A stretch of DNA of 64,000 nt from contig NZ_CP080519.1 in the NCBI RefSeq assembly GCF_019468465.1, forward strand, positions 8,797,001 through 8,861,000, read 5' to 3'. Of the stretch, positions 8,702 to 18,233 are shown one piece after another. The notes beneath the pieces are model-generated. The model did no database searches. It was not told the origin of the DNA and saw nothing but the letters and a program-made list of their open reading frames with translations. The translations under genes and the position numbers were made by a program. Source of the DNA: Amycolatopsis sp. DSM 110486. GTDB taxonomy: Bacteria; Actinomycetota; Actinomycetes; Mycobacteriales; Pseudonocardiaceae. Every line of letters starts with the position of its first letter. The first letter of the stretch is position 1.

Positions 8702-9144
8702 CGGTGCGCGGCGTCGATCGCGGACTGCAGGGACTGGATGTAGCCCTCCGACGTGTAGGTGGCGCCGCTGACGGTGTCGATCTCTGCGTTCTGCGCCTGG
8801 AGCGTCTCCTGGTTGAGCACGGGCACGGCGGCGGAGTTGATGCGCACGTCGCGGCCGGACTCCTGTGGCACCTGCACGACGCGTGCGGCCGTGATCCGTC
8901 CGCCGGACACGGTGATCTCGACCTGGACCGGTCCGTACGGGGTGTCGGCGGCTTGGCCGGTGAACGGGCCACCACCCGAACCGGTTCCGGAGGCGGTCGG
9001 CGGTGCCGACGGCGACGGCGACCGGACGACGCCGGGCACCTGTGCGGGTGCGGCGACCGGGTCCTGATTCGTGCTCGTGCGGTAGCTGAAGAGCAGTACG
9101 ACGATCGAGACGGCGGCCGCGATGGCGATGGCGATTCTTCGCAT
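8698..9144 (-). CDS. FMN-binding domain protein, membrane-anchored
   Basis: The N-terminus is one membrane helix (RIAIAIAAAVSIVVLLFSY, residues 3-21), followed by a Pro/Ser linker to about residue 60. The C-terminal FMN_bind domain ends in DTVSGATYTSEGY. The sequence SGAT is the motif in which ApbE attaches FMN covalently to Thr, as in RnfG and NqrC. The protein is therefore an external flavin carrier. I chose ATG 9142-9144 because the helix follows directly. It lies between the membrane reductase and apbE in the same operon. Confidence 0.88.
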   Translation of the reverse strand: MRRIAIAIAAAVSIVVLLFSYRTSTNQDPVAAPAQVPGVVRSPSPSAPPTASGTGSGGGPFTGQAADTPYGPVQVEITVSGGRITAARVVQVPQESGRDVRINSAAVPVLNQETLQAQNAEIDTVSGATYTSEGYIQSLQSAIDAAHR

Positions 9145-9155
9145 GTCCGGAGCTC

Positions 9156-10565
9156 CTACCAGGCGAAGTGTTCGAAGTGGATCCGCTGCCGTGGAACTCC
9201 GCACTGCGAGGCGCACTCGATTGCGGCGCTTGCCCACGCAGTGGGGCCGCAGACGTACACGTCGTGCTCGGCGATGTCAGGGACGAAGTGCTGCAGCACG
9301 GTGCGGTCGGGCACGGGCGCGTAGCCCGCGGGCAGCCACGAGACGCGGTCGCGGGCGCGGCGGCCCGGCAGATAGTGGATCCGCACGCCTCGGGTCCGCG
9401 CGAGGTGCTCGAGCTCGTGGTGGAACAGTGGCTGCGCGGGGGAGGAGAACCGGTAAAAGAGGACGGCTTCGCCGGGTTCGTAGGGCAGTTCTTCGAGCAA
9501 GGCGCGCAATGGCGTGATGCCGATCCCGGACGCGAGCATGGTGATCTTGCCGCTGGTTCGGACCGCGCCGGTGAGGGTGCCGTAGGGGCCTTCGAACCAC
9601 ACCCGCGTCCCGACCGGGAGGTTCGCGAGTCGCGCGCTGCCGGGGCCGAGGTCGCGAGCGGTGATCCGGAGGCGGCGGCCGTCCGGGGCGGCGGACAGGG
9701 AGAACGGCTTGCCGCGCGTCCAGCCGGTGCCGTGCCGGAACCGCCACACAAAGAACTGCCCGGCCACCACTGGCAGCCGGTCTAGCCAGCGGCCGCGCAG
9801 GTGGACGGAGACGACCCCGTTCCCTTCCCGCACCACGCGATCGACCACGAGCCTGTGCCGCAGGCTGCACGTCAGCGGCAGCGCCACCCGGAACACCAGC
9901 ACCGCGGTGGCCGCGGTGGCGTAGGCGGTCCACCAGAACATCGTCGCCGCGGCCGAGGCGGTGAAGTCCGCGCCCGTCCACAGCTGGTGCGGCAGGACGA
10001 GGCCGACACCGAGGTAGGCGTAGAGGTGCAGCAGGTGCCAAGACTCGTACCGCAACCGGCGCCGCGCGGCCCGGACCGACGTGACGACGACCAAGACAAG
10101 CGCGGCCGTGCCCGCGGTCGCCAGCAGCATGCCCGGGTACGTCGTCACGAGGTCCCACACTTCGGCGATCAGTCCGGTGTGGTCGGTCGCGGCGTAGCCG
10201 AGGGAGATCAGGACGATGTGCAGGCACAGCAGCACGAACGAGGTGAACCCGGTGAGCCGGTGCCGGCGTGCCAGCGCGTCCTGGCCGTAGCTGCGCTCGA
10301 CCCACGGGATCCGCGCCATGAGCAGCACTTGCAGCAGCAACAGGGCGGCCGACAGCAGGCCGGTCAGGCGCCCGGCCGACGTGAGTCCGGACGCGACGGA
10401 GTTCAGCTGTTGCACGCCGCGGCCGGCGACCCATCGCGCCGTCACGAACAGCACTATCGTCCAGGCCGCCAAACCGGCGGCGTCGCGCCACCACCGGCGG
10501 ACCGGGCGGGCGCGGCGCTGGGCGCGAGCCTCGCCGGGCCGGATCGAGAGGGGAACGGTGGACAT
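9156..10565 (-). CDS. Ferric-reductase-like membrane flavocytochrome
   Basis: About six membrane helices fill residues 30-230. They hold histidines in ARRHRLTGF, LCLHIVLIS and SWHLLHLY-GVGLVLPHQ, as expected for two b haems. The cytosolic half is a ferredoxin-reductase fold: GQFFVWRF and RGKPFSLSAAP bind FAD, SGIGITPLRALL binds the nicotinamide nucleotide, and VYVCGPTAWA closes the site. It would pass electrons from NAD(P)H across the membrane. Spacing to the FMN-binding gene is 11 bases. Together with apbE this makes an extracytoplasmic flavin reductase; the final acceptor is not known. Confidence 0.87.
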   Translation of the reverse strand: MSTVPLSIRPGEARAQRRARPVRRWWRDAAGLAAWTIVLFVTARWVAGRGVQQLNSVASGLTSAGRLTGLLSAALLLLQVLLMARIPWVERSYGQDALARRHRLTGFTSFVLLCLHIVLISLGYAATDHTGLIAEVWDLVTTYPGMLLATAGTAALVLVVVTSVRAARRRLRYESWHLLHLYAYLGVGLVLPHQLWTGADFTASAAATMFWWTAYATAATAVLVFRVALPLTCSLRHRLVVDRVVREGNGVVSVHLRGRWLDRLPVVAGQFFVWRFRHGTGWTRGKPFSLSAAPDGRRLRITARDLGPGSARLANLPVGTRVWFEGPYGTLTGAVRTSGKITMLASGIGITPLRALLEELPYEPGEAVLFYRFSSPAQPLFHHELEHLARTRGVRIHYLPGRRARDRVSWLPAGYAPVPDRTVLQHFVPDIAEHDVYVCGPTAWASAAIECASQCGVPRQRIHFEHFAW

Positions 10566-10614
10566 CGGGTGCTCCTGGTGGTGTTCGTGGTGTCACCACC
10601 CTTGCGGAGCCCGG

Positions 10615-12003
10615 TTAGTCCCCGGCGTGATCCGGGTGAGAAGACGGTAAGAGCCGATCACCGCCGACGGTGAACCCCACGACGGCCCCGCCACCCGGGC
10701 GCGGACGGGCGAGGACTTCGCCTTGGTGGGCAAGGGCCGTTTCGCGCACGATCGCCAGTCCGAGCCCGGAACCCGGCAACGCCCGGGCGGCGTCCGCGCG
10801 GTGGAAGCGGTCGAAAACGTGCGGCAGGTCCTGCTCGGGAATCCCCGGGCCGCGGTCGAGGACTTCGATCTGTCCGCTTCGGACGGTCAGCTTGATCGGC
10901 TCGGTTCCGCCGGCGTCGAACTTGACCGCGTTCTCCAGCAGGTTCGTCACCGCGCGTTCCAGCCGCCTCTCCTGACCCGACGCGACGGTGTCATCGGCGT
11001 CGACCACGACCGTTCGGCCGGACCGGCGCCGCACCCGTTCGGCGGCGCGTTCGGAGACCACGGCCAGCTCGACCGGTCCGGCGTCTTCGCTGTCATACCG
11101 TCGGGTCGCGAGGTCGACGATCTCGGTGATGAGGTGCGTCAGCTCGCGCGTTTCGCCGTCGACGTCGTCGAGCAGCCGGGCGCGGGAGTCGGGGGACAGC
11201 TCGTCGAAGCGCCGCATCACCTGCGCGTTGGTCCGCAGGCTCGTCAACGGTGTCCGTAGCTCGTGCGCGGCGTCTTGAACGAGCCGTTCCTGGTCGGCGC
11301 GGGCGTCGGCGAGCCGGCCGAGCATGCGGTCGAAGGACGTCGCCAGGCGGCCGACCTCATCACGTCCGTCGGCGGGGACGTCTGCCTGCACGAGGCCGCC
11401 GTCGCTCACCTGCTCGGTGACGGCCGTGAGCCGCACGAGCCGGCGGGTTATCTGGCGGGCCAGCAGCCAGCCGGCCAGCGCGGCGGCGGCGAGGACCACC
11501 GCGCTGACCAGCGTGATCCGCGTGGCGAGGGAGGTCAGGACGTGACGGGACTCGTCGACGTCGACGCCGAGCTGGATCGCCCCGCGGCCCTGACCGAGTG
11601 CGACGGTGATCACGCGATAGTCGTCGGGGCCGACGGTCAGGTCGCGGTAGGCGTGGTCACCCGGGTGGCCGTTCGCCGCCAGTGCCCGGTCAGTGCCATC
11701 GACGGTGTAGGAGACCGCCGGGCGGCCGCCTATCCGCCGCATTTCGCCGTCGGGAGCGATGGACTGCGCGACCATGGGCTGCGCCTCGTCGTGGTCGTTG
11801 TCGTGGGGGCCGCGGGTGAACGGGCTGGGCGCGAGCACCTGCGTCGCGCCGGCCTGGATCTCGGCCGAGGTCGTGAGCAGCGAGCGGTCGAGCTCGTCAC
11901 TGATCCGCTGCGACGCCGTCTGGTAGCTGAACACGCCGACCAGCACGCTCGCGGCGGCGCCGACCCCGGCGAACGCGATGACCAGCTTGCTGCGCAGGTT
12001 CAC
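10615..12003 (-). CDS. Sensor histidine kinase (OmpR-partner class)
   Basis: The protein has 462 residues: helix one at about 6-28, an external domain with HDNDHDEAQ, helix two at about 170-192, and HAMP around RLVRLTAVTEQVSDGG. The H-box is QDAAHELRTPLTSLRTN, and the ATPase has NLLENAVKFD (N box), DRGPGIPE (G1) and GSGLGLAIV (G2). It autophosphorylates and signals to the response regulator just upstream. GTG 12001-12003 overlaps the regulator stop as GTGA, so the two are translationally coupled. The His- and Asp-rich external loop could bind a metal ion; this is a guess. A 49-base gap separates it from the reductase genes. Confidence 0.92.
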   Translation of the reverse strand: MNLRSKLVIAFAGVGAAASVLVGVFSYQTASQRISDELDRSLLTTSAEIQAGATQVLAPSPFTRGPHDNDHDEAQPMVAQSIAPDGEMRRIGGRPAVSYTVDGTDRALAANGHPGDHAYRDLTVGPDDYRVITVALGQGRGAIQLGVDVDESRHVLTSLATRITLVSAVVLAAAALAGWLLARQITRRLVRLTAVTEQVSDGGLVQADVPADGRDEVGRLATSFDRMLGRLADARADQERLVQDAAHELRTPLTSLRTNAQVMRRFDELSPDSRARLLDDVDGETRELTHLITEIVDLATRRYDSEDAGPVELAVVSERAAERVRRRSGRTVVVDADDTVASGQERRLERAVTNLLENAVKFDAGGTEPIKLTVRSGQIEVLDRGPGIPEQDLPHVFDRFHRADAARALPGSGLGLAIVRETALAHQGEVLARPRPGGGAVVGFTVGGDRLLPSSHPDHAGD

Positions 12004-12683
12004 GACACCCGCACCGAATACCCGACGCCGCGCACGGTCCGGATCAGGTCGGTCGCCCCGGCCTTCTCGAGCTTGCGGCGCAGGTATCCGATGTAGACGG
12101 CCAGGTTCTTCGAGTCCGAGCCGAACTCGTAGCCCCAGATGCGCTGGTAGATCGTGGTGCGGTCGAGCACGATCCCGGCGTTGCGGACCAGCAGTTCCAG
12201 CAGGTCGAACTCGGTCTTCGACAGGTCGACCTCCACGTCCTGCCACCGCACCCGTCGTGCTGCCGGATCCACGGTCAGCGCGCCGAGTCGCAGGACCCGC
12301 GGCGCGGTGGCGTCGGGCGAGGTTCGCCGCAGCAGCGCCCGCAGGCGAGCGAGCAGCTCGTCGAGATCGAACGGTTTGACCAGGTAGTCGTCCGCGCCCG
12401 CGTCGAGCCCGGCGACGCGGTCGGGCGGTTCGACGCGGGCGGTGAGCATCAGGATCGGTGTCGGGTCACCGTCGGCGCGCAGCACGCGACACACGCCGAG
12501 CCCGTCGACGCCGGGCATCATCACATCGAGGATCAGCACGTCGAAGCGATCACGCCGCGCCAGGGCGAGCGCGGCGACCCCGTCGGTCACCTCCGTGACC
12601 TCGTAGCTCTCCAGCTCCAGCGCGCGTAGCAGTGACTCGCGGATGGCGCGGTCGTCGTCGGCGAGCAGGACGCGGGGCTGCAT
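12000..12683 (-). CDS. Response regulator, OmpR/PhoB family
   Basis: The receiver domain contains DDD (9-11), phosphoacceptor Asp53 in VLILDVMMPG, and the conserved Lys in VKPFDLDELLARL. The winged-helix DNA-binding domain follows (LRLGALTVDPAARRV ... TEFDLLELLVRNAG ... VYIGYLRRKLEK ... TVRGVGYSV). Length, 227 residues, is standard. It is the first gene of the leftward unit that continues through the kinase and the flavin electron-transfer genes, so it probably controls that unit. Confidence 0.92.
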   Translation of the reverse strand: MQPRVLLADDDRAIRESLLRALELESYEVTEVTDGVAALALARRDRFDVLILDVMMPGVDGLGVCRVLRADGDPTPILMLTARVEPPDRVAGLDAGADDYLVKPFDLDELLARLRALLRRTSPDATAPRVLRLGALTVDPAARRVRWQDVEVDLSKTEFDLLELLVRNAGIVLDRTTIYQRIWGYEFGSDSKNLAVYIGYLRRKLEKAGATDLIRTVRGVGYSVRVS

Positions 12684-13188
12684 GCCGCCATCATGCCGGG
12701 TGCTTCGTGGGGTACCGGAGCTGACGGTCCGCGCGGGCGAATGAAAGGTAAGAAGACGGTAAATTTCAGTCCATTGACACCTGCGCGCCGGCGCCAGTTA
12801 GGTGACGTTGGTCCTTCGCTCCGATGCCTCGTGGCCGGCGGTTGGGCTGAGTGAAGTCAGGTCCGCACAGATCTCTGCTGAGACGGCTACGTGGGATGTG
12901 AACTGGTGAACCTGCAGGGTGATCTCGGGGAGGTCGGACAGATGGCAGCGGTGAGACTGTGACGAGGCAGCGGCATGCCGATATGTCCCGTGACGTGATC
13001 GATTCCATGCGCTCAACTCATCGCCGGCGACTACGCGGACGGCGCCGAGTTTCGAGTCACGGGATCGCACAGTTCCATTTCGGCGGCGAGGCTGCTGCGG
13101 ACGTACTCGGGGACACCCCGGGCGCCGGGCGGATACGGGGTGATCATCTCGGCGGCGATCCGGCTCAGCGTTCCCGCGCCCGGAAAGC
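12684..13188. other. Non-coding stretch upstream of the two-component operon
   Basis: About 500 bases without a convincing gene. The 100 bases next to 12683 should hold the operon promoter (the unusually A-rich patch near 12745-12770 lies there). I see no clear operator, hairpin or RNA. Confidence 0.4.
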
Positions 13189-13340
13189 GTGCTGTTGGGC
13201 GACTTCTACTCGGCGAAGGCCGGCCTACGAGTGGCCGACGGCACAAACTGGCTGCTGACCGGGATCGTCCACAGCGGACAGACGCTGCCAGGGCTCGTCG
13301 GCAACGAGTACGAACGAGTGGACCTCGCAGCTTCGGATTG
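13189..13340 (+). pseudogene. Inverted internal piece of the dimethylformamidase-like gene
   Basis: Plus-strand codons read SAKAGLRVADGTNWLLTG then LPGLVGNEYERVDLA. This is the kind of segment that lies before the stretch PTPRPIEVLFHSPLTC in N,N-dimethylformamidase-type proteins. The minus-strand gene at 13358-14661 lacks exactly this part and instead joins IRFEPTT directly to LVPTPRPIEV at about 13711. The piece sits next to that gene in opposite orientation. An inversion with deletion explains it best; a second, separate relic is possible. Confidence 0.5.
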
Positions 13341-13357
13341 CTGTGCCCGCCCGCTGG

Positions 13358-14661
13358 TCACGGTGTTGTGGAGTTGTCCGGTGGAAGCGTGGGAAGCAGG
13401 TTGGGTGCGCCGCCGGGGACGGCGAGGGCCGCGAGGTTGTCGTGAGCGGGGTGGGTGCGTCCGGCGGGGCCCGCGGCGTACGCGCGAAGCAGCCGCAGCG
13501 AGATGGCGGTGATCGCTCGATGTGCCGTCGTGTCGTCCCTGTCAGCGGCGCAGCCGAGGCCCAGCGCGCAGATCCAGTACTGCGTGCCCGCGGCGAACAC
13601 GGCGGCTCCGCTGGGCGTGGTGTAGTAGCTGGTGTCGGCGAAGTCTGAGCGGCCGCCGCAGGTCAGCGGCGAGTGGAAGAGCACTTCGATCGGGCGCGGG
13701 GTCGGTACCAGTGTCGTGGGTTCGAACCGGATGTGGCGGTAGATCTCGTTGCCACCAAGGAACGCCAGGTTCACTCCGCGGTGCGGGCGGCGGTCACGTT
13801 TCGGCGCATCGCGGTGGACCAGTACTCGTCGTGCCCAAGCGTCACGATCGCGGCGGCGCCGTCCGCCAGATGCGGATCGGCGTGCAGGTCGACGTCGGTC
13901 GCGTAGCCCAGTGGCAGCCCGGCCTGCTCGGCGAACCTCAGCAGCGGCAGTTCGAAGAACAGGAAATCCCCGGCGCCCTGCATGTCCACGGCCTGGTAGG
14001 GCCGGTCGAACGAGACAGCGCGCGAGCGGTCGGCCTTACGCCCGGACGGCGCGTCGTAGAGGCTATAGCCACCCCACCGGTTGTAGGCCTGCCAAATGGT
14101 GATGGCGTTGACGATGACGATATTTCCGCGGTTGACCGGTGTTCTTTCCGTGAGTGGAACGAACTGCTGTGCCCCGTTGTCGCCGTCCAGCCGGAGCAGG
14201 TAATCCCCTGGAGCCCAGCCGGCGGTCGCCACCGTCAGCGACGGCTGCCAGGGCGCCACGACGGTGTTGGTCGGCCGTTGCACCACGGGGGCGGATTGCC
14301 CATGCCCCTGCTGAGGGGTGGACTGCCAGATCCGTCTGGCGGCGGAGTCGCGATAGCCGCCCATGCGGTACGCAGTCACGGTGTAGTGGCCGGCCGTGGT
14401 GCTGACGAAGAGGCGCACCGGCTGACCGGGCACCGCCGACGTGCGGTCGGCGAACCCCTCGATCGCGTGGTCCGGCCCCGGATGGGTCAGCTGCCAGCCG
14501 CCGGTACCGGTGGCGTTCGCCGAGGCCGGGGCCGGGGCCGGGGCAGCGGCCGGGGGCGCGGAGCCGGCGGGGCGGGCAGTGCTCCCGGTGCAGGCGGTCA
14601 GTGCGGCCACGCCCAACGTGACGACTCCCAGCAGTGCACCGCGGCGCACGTCCCGGAACAT
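13358..14661 (-). pseudogene. N,N-dimethylformamidase beta-like lipoprotein, frameshifted
   Basis: From ATG 14659-14661 the frame encodes a lipoprotein signal (GALLGVVTLGVAALTAC, lipobox LTAC), a Pro/Ala linker, and a domain with VTAYRMGGYRD, YNRWGGYSLYD, SFDRPY and TLGHDEYWS, which match the large subunit family of dimethylformamidase found in many actinobacteria. At 13771 it stops after TAARTAE. The expected continuation VNLAFLGGNEIYRHIRFEP is in the next frame (one base missing) and runs to 13358. A central segment is also missing near 13711 (see 13189-13340). The gene is dead unless the shift is a sequence error. Confidence 0.7.
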
Positions 14662-14714
14662 AAGTGCCCCTTCCCGGCAGTGCCGTGCCGTGGCCGGCAA
14701 TTCCAGCAGCGGCC

Positions 14715-14940
14715 CTACTCGGTGTCTCCGAAGAATTCGATCTCCTCGGGCTCCTGCCGCTTGAGCTGGCGCGGCACGTCGCCGTGGTCGAGCTTCGAAT
14801 GTTGGATGCGATGCCGGATGTCGTCCACGACCTCCGGGTTCGCCAGCGTCGAGACGTTGCCGACGTCGGAGAAGTTCGAGATCACGGCGATCACCCGTCG
14901 CATGATCTTGCCCGAACGCGTCTTCAGGATAACCCGCCGG
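14715..14940 (-). pseudogene. acs: Acetyl-CoA synthetase, C-terminal fragment
   Basis: The codons from about 14930 downward read LKTRSGKIMRRVIA, then a stretch ending in TLANPEVVDDIRHRIQ. TRSGKIMRR carries the catalytic, acetylatable Lys of acyl/acetyl-CoA synthetases, and the following TLANP-VV block is the usual tail of Acs. Nothing of the preceding 550 residues of the enzyme is present upstream, so it is a 3' relic. The frame happens to be open further, to 15203. Confidence 0.65.
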
Positions 14941-15519
14941 GGGTACAAGATCGGTCGGTCGCGTGCACCGGAAAGTTCGGGGCATCCGGCCCTAGCCATC
15001 CGAATGAATCGCGGGTTGTTCACGGATGTAGCGGACTTCCCGCGTCGGTCCGCCCCGGAGGAACCGCCCGTTCGAACTCGGAGCCAACCAGGCCGCCAGC
15101 CACCAACGTCGCCGCGCGGATCGCCGCCGACCGTAGGCGGGCTGCTCCTGGCCGCGGCCGATGAATGACCGGAGCGTGCGGCGGTGTGTTCGGCTGTGGC
15201 CACAGGCGCCAGACGGCCGACGTGAGGGTCAGTTCCGAATTCACCGTGAGGTGTCTGGAGCTGGAGGGTGAGATCAGCGCTCGCGCGGGGCCGAGCCTGC
15301 GGCCCAGAGCCACACCAGCGCCAGTGAGTTGCCCACCACCACCTCGCCGGAATCCATGGCTGTCATCTCGCCAAATGCCCGGCCCGCCACCGCTGGTGGC
15401 GCGGCTGATGCGATTCGCCGGGACCTGCCCACGTCGGATCGCTCATGCGACCGTGAGGTGCTTCGGCAGCTGAGTCGCCCGGCTCGCAGACGGATCCTTC
15501 GCGCCGACAGCGGAGCCGT
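14941..15519. other. Stretch without a recognisable gene
   Basis: Several overlapping short frames are open but none shows a family motif or a good ribosome binding site. It lies between the acs relic and the 3' end of the KimA-like gene. No clear hairpin terminator is visible for the latter. Confidence 0.4.
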
Positions 15520-17550
15520 TCACCGTGTCTTGACACGCCGGTGCGCTGAGTAGTGGCGCTGCGGGGTGATGCCGCGGCGGGTGTCGCCGGGGAGGGCCCG
15601 GACGCGCTGGAGGTCGCGGCGGCTGGTCGAGTGCAGCTGCCAGGGCACGCTGGTGACCATGACTCCGGGTTCGAACAGCAGCCGGCCCTTGAGCCGCAAC
15701 GAGCTCTGGTTGTGGAGGATGTTCTCCCACCAGCGGCCGACGACGTATTCGGGAATGTAGACGCAGACGACGTCGCGTGGGCTGGCGCGGCGGAGGTTTT
15801 CGACGTACGCGACCACCGGGCGAGTGATCTCGCGGTAGGGTGACTCGAGCACCCTGAGCGGGATCTTCATGCCCCGTTGCTCCCATTCCCGTTGCAACGT
15901 GCGGGTGTCGGCGTCGTCGACGTTCACCGTGATCGCGGTGACGGTGTCGGGCCGTGTCGCACGGGCGAAGGCGATTGCGCGCTGACTGGGTTTGTGCAAA
16001 GTGGACACCAGCACGATCGCCTGGACCCGGCTGGGCAACAGCTCGCTCGCGTCGTCCGCCTGGAGCTCTTTACGGACGTCGCTGTAGTGGCGGTGGATTG
16101 CGCGCATCATCACCCACAGCACCGGTATCGCGATGACGACCAGGTAGGCGCCGTGGGTGAACTTCGTGATCATGACGACGACGAGCACGATCGCGGTCAG
16201 TGTCGCGCCGACGGCGTTGATCAGCCGCGAACGCTGGATGTTCCGGCGCTGCCGGGTCTCGGTCGCGGTGGCGAGCTCGCGGTTCCAATGCCGGACCATA
16301 CCCGCCTGGCACAGCGTGAACGACGTGAAGACGCCGAGGATGTAGAGCTGGATCAGCCGGGTCGTCGAGCCGTCGAACGCGAAGATCAGCACCCCGGCGA
16401 CCAGCGCGAGGGCGATGATGCCGTTGGAGAACGCGAGCCGGTCGCCGCGCGTGTGCAACTGCCGGGGCAGGTACCAGTCCTGGGCGAGGATCGAGGCCAG
16501 CGAGGGAAATCCGTTGAACGCGGTGTTGGCCGCGAGGATCAGGATCAGCGCGGTGGCGGCCTGCAGGAAGTAGAACAGAACCGAGTGGTCGCCGCCGAAG
16601 ACGGCGGCGGCGATCTGGCTGATCACGGTCCGTTGGGGGTCGCTGACGCAGTTCCCCTGGAAGCCGATGAGGTCGCAGGTGTTCTCGGCGATCCGGACGC
16701 GTGTGATCATCGCGAGCGCGGTGATGCCGCCGAACATGACGACGGCGATGCCGCCCATCGCGGTCATCGTGCGGGCTGCGTTGGCGCTCTTGGGTTTGCG
16801 GAACGCAGGGACGCCGTTGGAGATGGCTTCGACGCCGGTGAGGGCGGTGCAGCCGGAGGAGAAAGCCCGCAGCACCAGGAAGGCCAGCGCCAGGCCGGTC
16901 AGGCCCACTTGTTCGGGTCGGATGCCGTAGCCGGCGCTTTCGGCTACCGGGGCGTGTCCGGTGAGCAGCTGCGTGAACCCGAGGACGATCATCAGCACGA
17001 CCCCGCCGACGAACAGGTAGGTCGGGATGGCGAACGTGCGGCCGGATTCGCGGATTCCACGCAGATTCATCGCCGTCAGCAGCACGATGAAACCGATGTC
17101 CAGGCCGATGCGGTAGGCGTTCAGCGCGGGAACGGCGGAGATGATGTTGTCGACGCCGGAGGCCACCGAGACCGCGACGGTCATGATGTAGTCGACGATC
17201 AGCGCCGCTGCCACGACAAGCCCGGCGGAGCTGCCCAGGTTCTTCGACGCCACTTCGTAGGACCCGCCGCCGGTGGGGTAGGCGCGCACGACCTGCCGGT
17301 AGGATACGACCACGACGGTCAGGAGCACGGCGACGGCCAGGCCGATCCACGGCGCCAGAGTCAGGTAGGCCAGGCCGCCGATGCTGAGGATGAGCAGGAT
17401 CTGCTGGGTCGCGTAGGCCACCGAGGACAGCGGGTCGCTGGCGAAGATCGGCAGGGCGAGCCACTTGGGCAGCAGGGTCTCGCCGAGGGTGTCGGTCCGG
17501 AACGGCCGTCCGAGCACCAACCTTTTGAGCCATGACGCGGGTGCTGGCAC
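15520..17550 (-). CDS. KimA-like APC-superfamily permease (probable potassium importer)
   Basis: The N-terminus WLKRLVLGRPFRTDTLGE with SDPLSSVAYATQQILLIL is close to the pattern of KimA/YdaO of Bacillus, a proton-coupled K+ importer of the amino-acid permease superfamily. About twelve membrane helices span residues 45-480. A soluble C-terminal domain of about 180 residues begins near RVQAIVLVSTLHKPSQRAI, as in KimA. The frame opens at TTG 17583; I prefer GTG 17548-17550 (VPAPASWLKR), which matches relatives, though no strong Shine-Dalgarno is visible for either. It stands alone between decayed genes. Amino-acid transport remains possible. Confidence 0.8.
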   Translation of the reverse strand: MPAPASWLKRLVLGRPFRTDTLGETLLPKWLALPIFASDPLSSVAYATQQILLILSIGGLAYLTLAPWIGLAVAVLLTVVVVSYRQVVRAYPTGGGSYEVASKNLGSSAGLVVAAALIVDYIMTVAVSVASGVDNIISAVPALNAYRIGLDIGFIVLLTAMNLRGIRESGRTFAIPTYLFVGGVVLMIVLGFTQLLTGHAPVAESAGYGIRPEQVGLTGLALAFLVLRAFSSGCTALTGVEAISNGVPAFRKPKSANAARTMTAMGGIAVVMFGGITALAMITRVRIAENTCDLIGFQGNCVSDPQRTVISQIAAAVFGGDHSVLFYFLQAATALILILAANTAFNGFPSLASILAQDWYLPRQLHTRGDRLAFSNGIIALALVAGVLIFAFDGSTTRLIQLYILGVFTSFTLCQAGMVRHWNRELATATETRQRRNIQRSRLINAVGATLTAIVLVVVMITKFTHGAYLVVIAIPVLWVMMRAIHRHYSDVRKELQADDASELLPSRVQAIVLVSTLHKPSQRAIAFARATRPDTVTAITVNVDDADTRTLQREWEQRGMKIPLRVLESPYREITRPVVAYVENLRRASPRDVVCVYIPEYVVGRWWENILHNQSSLRLKGRLLFEPGVMVTSVPWQLHSTSRRDLQRVRALPGDTRRGITPQRHYSAHRRVKTR

Positions 17551-17911
17551 GTAACGCAGCGTGCATCGCCATCTTGACAGCAAGTGTTAGGAAAATATCA
17601 ACATCCGTGGCTTGGCGTAGGGATTTCGTCAAGAAACCTCAACCCTGGTCTTCAGGGGCGCATCAAAGGCTGCCGCGCCGTCGGCTCGACTGCGTCCAGC
17701 GTCGTCGCCCCTGTCCAGACGGAAGCCGGAAGGCATGCTCCGCACGCCAGCGGCCGATGGTGCGCTCACGCGGTGCCGCGAGCCCGGCAACTGGGATCTG
17801 GCACCGGCACGCGGTGACTCCACCCGGCCACGAACTCGTCGCCGTCATGTTCGATTTTGGATGTCTGGGTCGCGATCTACGAGTCCTCTCTCGACGGTCG
17901 GTTCGGCAAGG
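17551..17911. other. Upstream region of the KimA-like gene
   Basis: No gene is recognised. The part next to 17583 is A+T-richer (17586-17600) and should hold the promoter of the permease, reading leftward. I looked for a c-di-AMP (ydaO) riboswitch, which controls kimA elsewhere, and could not identify one by eye. Confidence 0.35.
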
Positions 17912-18125
17912 TCAGATGGTGGCTGCGGCGATTACGGTCCCTTGCGCAGCGAGGAGTTGTGCTCCGCAGTTGAGCCGGGTCGACCAGGGTGGGACCGCCC
18001 CAGTGTGCGTATCCGTTGATGAGATCGAAGGTGCCGATATTGATGGTGGTGCCGTCGGGGCGGGTGAGCTGGCAGATGACGGTTGTTGCCGCTGCTGTGC
18101 CGGACGATGCGACAAGATCCGGACG
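17912..18125 (-). pseudogene. C-terminal relic of an anti-sigma-like/DUF protein, frameshifted
   Basis: Minus-strand codons read TVICQLTRPDGTTINIGTF then INGYAHWGGPTLVDPAQLR. The frame then slips by one base, and GAQLLAAQGTVIAAATI ends at 17912. The pattern (CQLT-PDG, G-F, GY-WG, VDP, then LLA-GTV-A-A) is that of the C-terminal tail of a family of actinobacterial anti-sigma or membrane-anchored proteins. The N-terminal part is missing upstream. The family assignment is from memory. Confidence 0.4.
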
Positions 18126-18233
18126 TATCCTTACGCCGCCTCGCGATCATGTCGCTGCTGTTCTGGGGCCCAGATTCCCGCTACCTGGCGGACGTGATCC
18201 GCGAAGCATAGGACGACCCGGCGGTCGAGGTGC

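Noticed and set aside
15877..17535. 552-codon plus-strand frame opposite the KimA-like permease
   Set aside because: Composition (His, Asp, Gly, Gln rich) is that of an antisense shadow; the permease on the other strand has helices and a family N-terminus.
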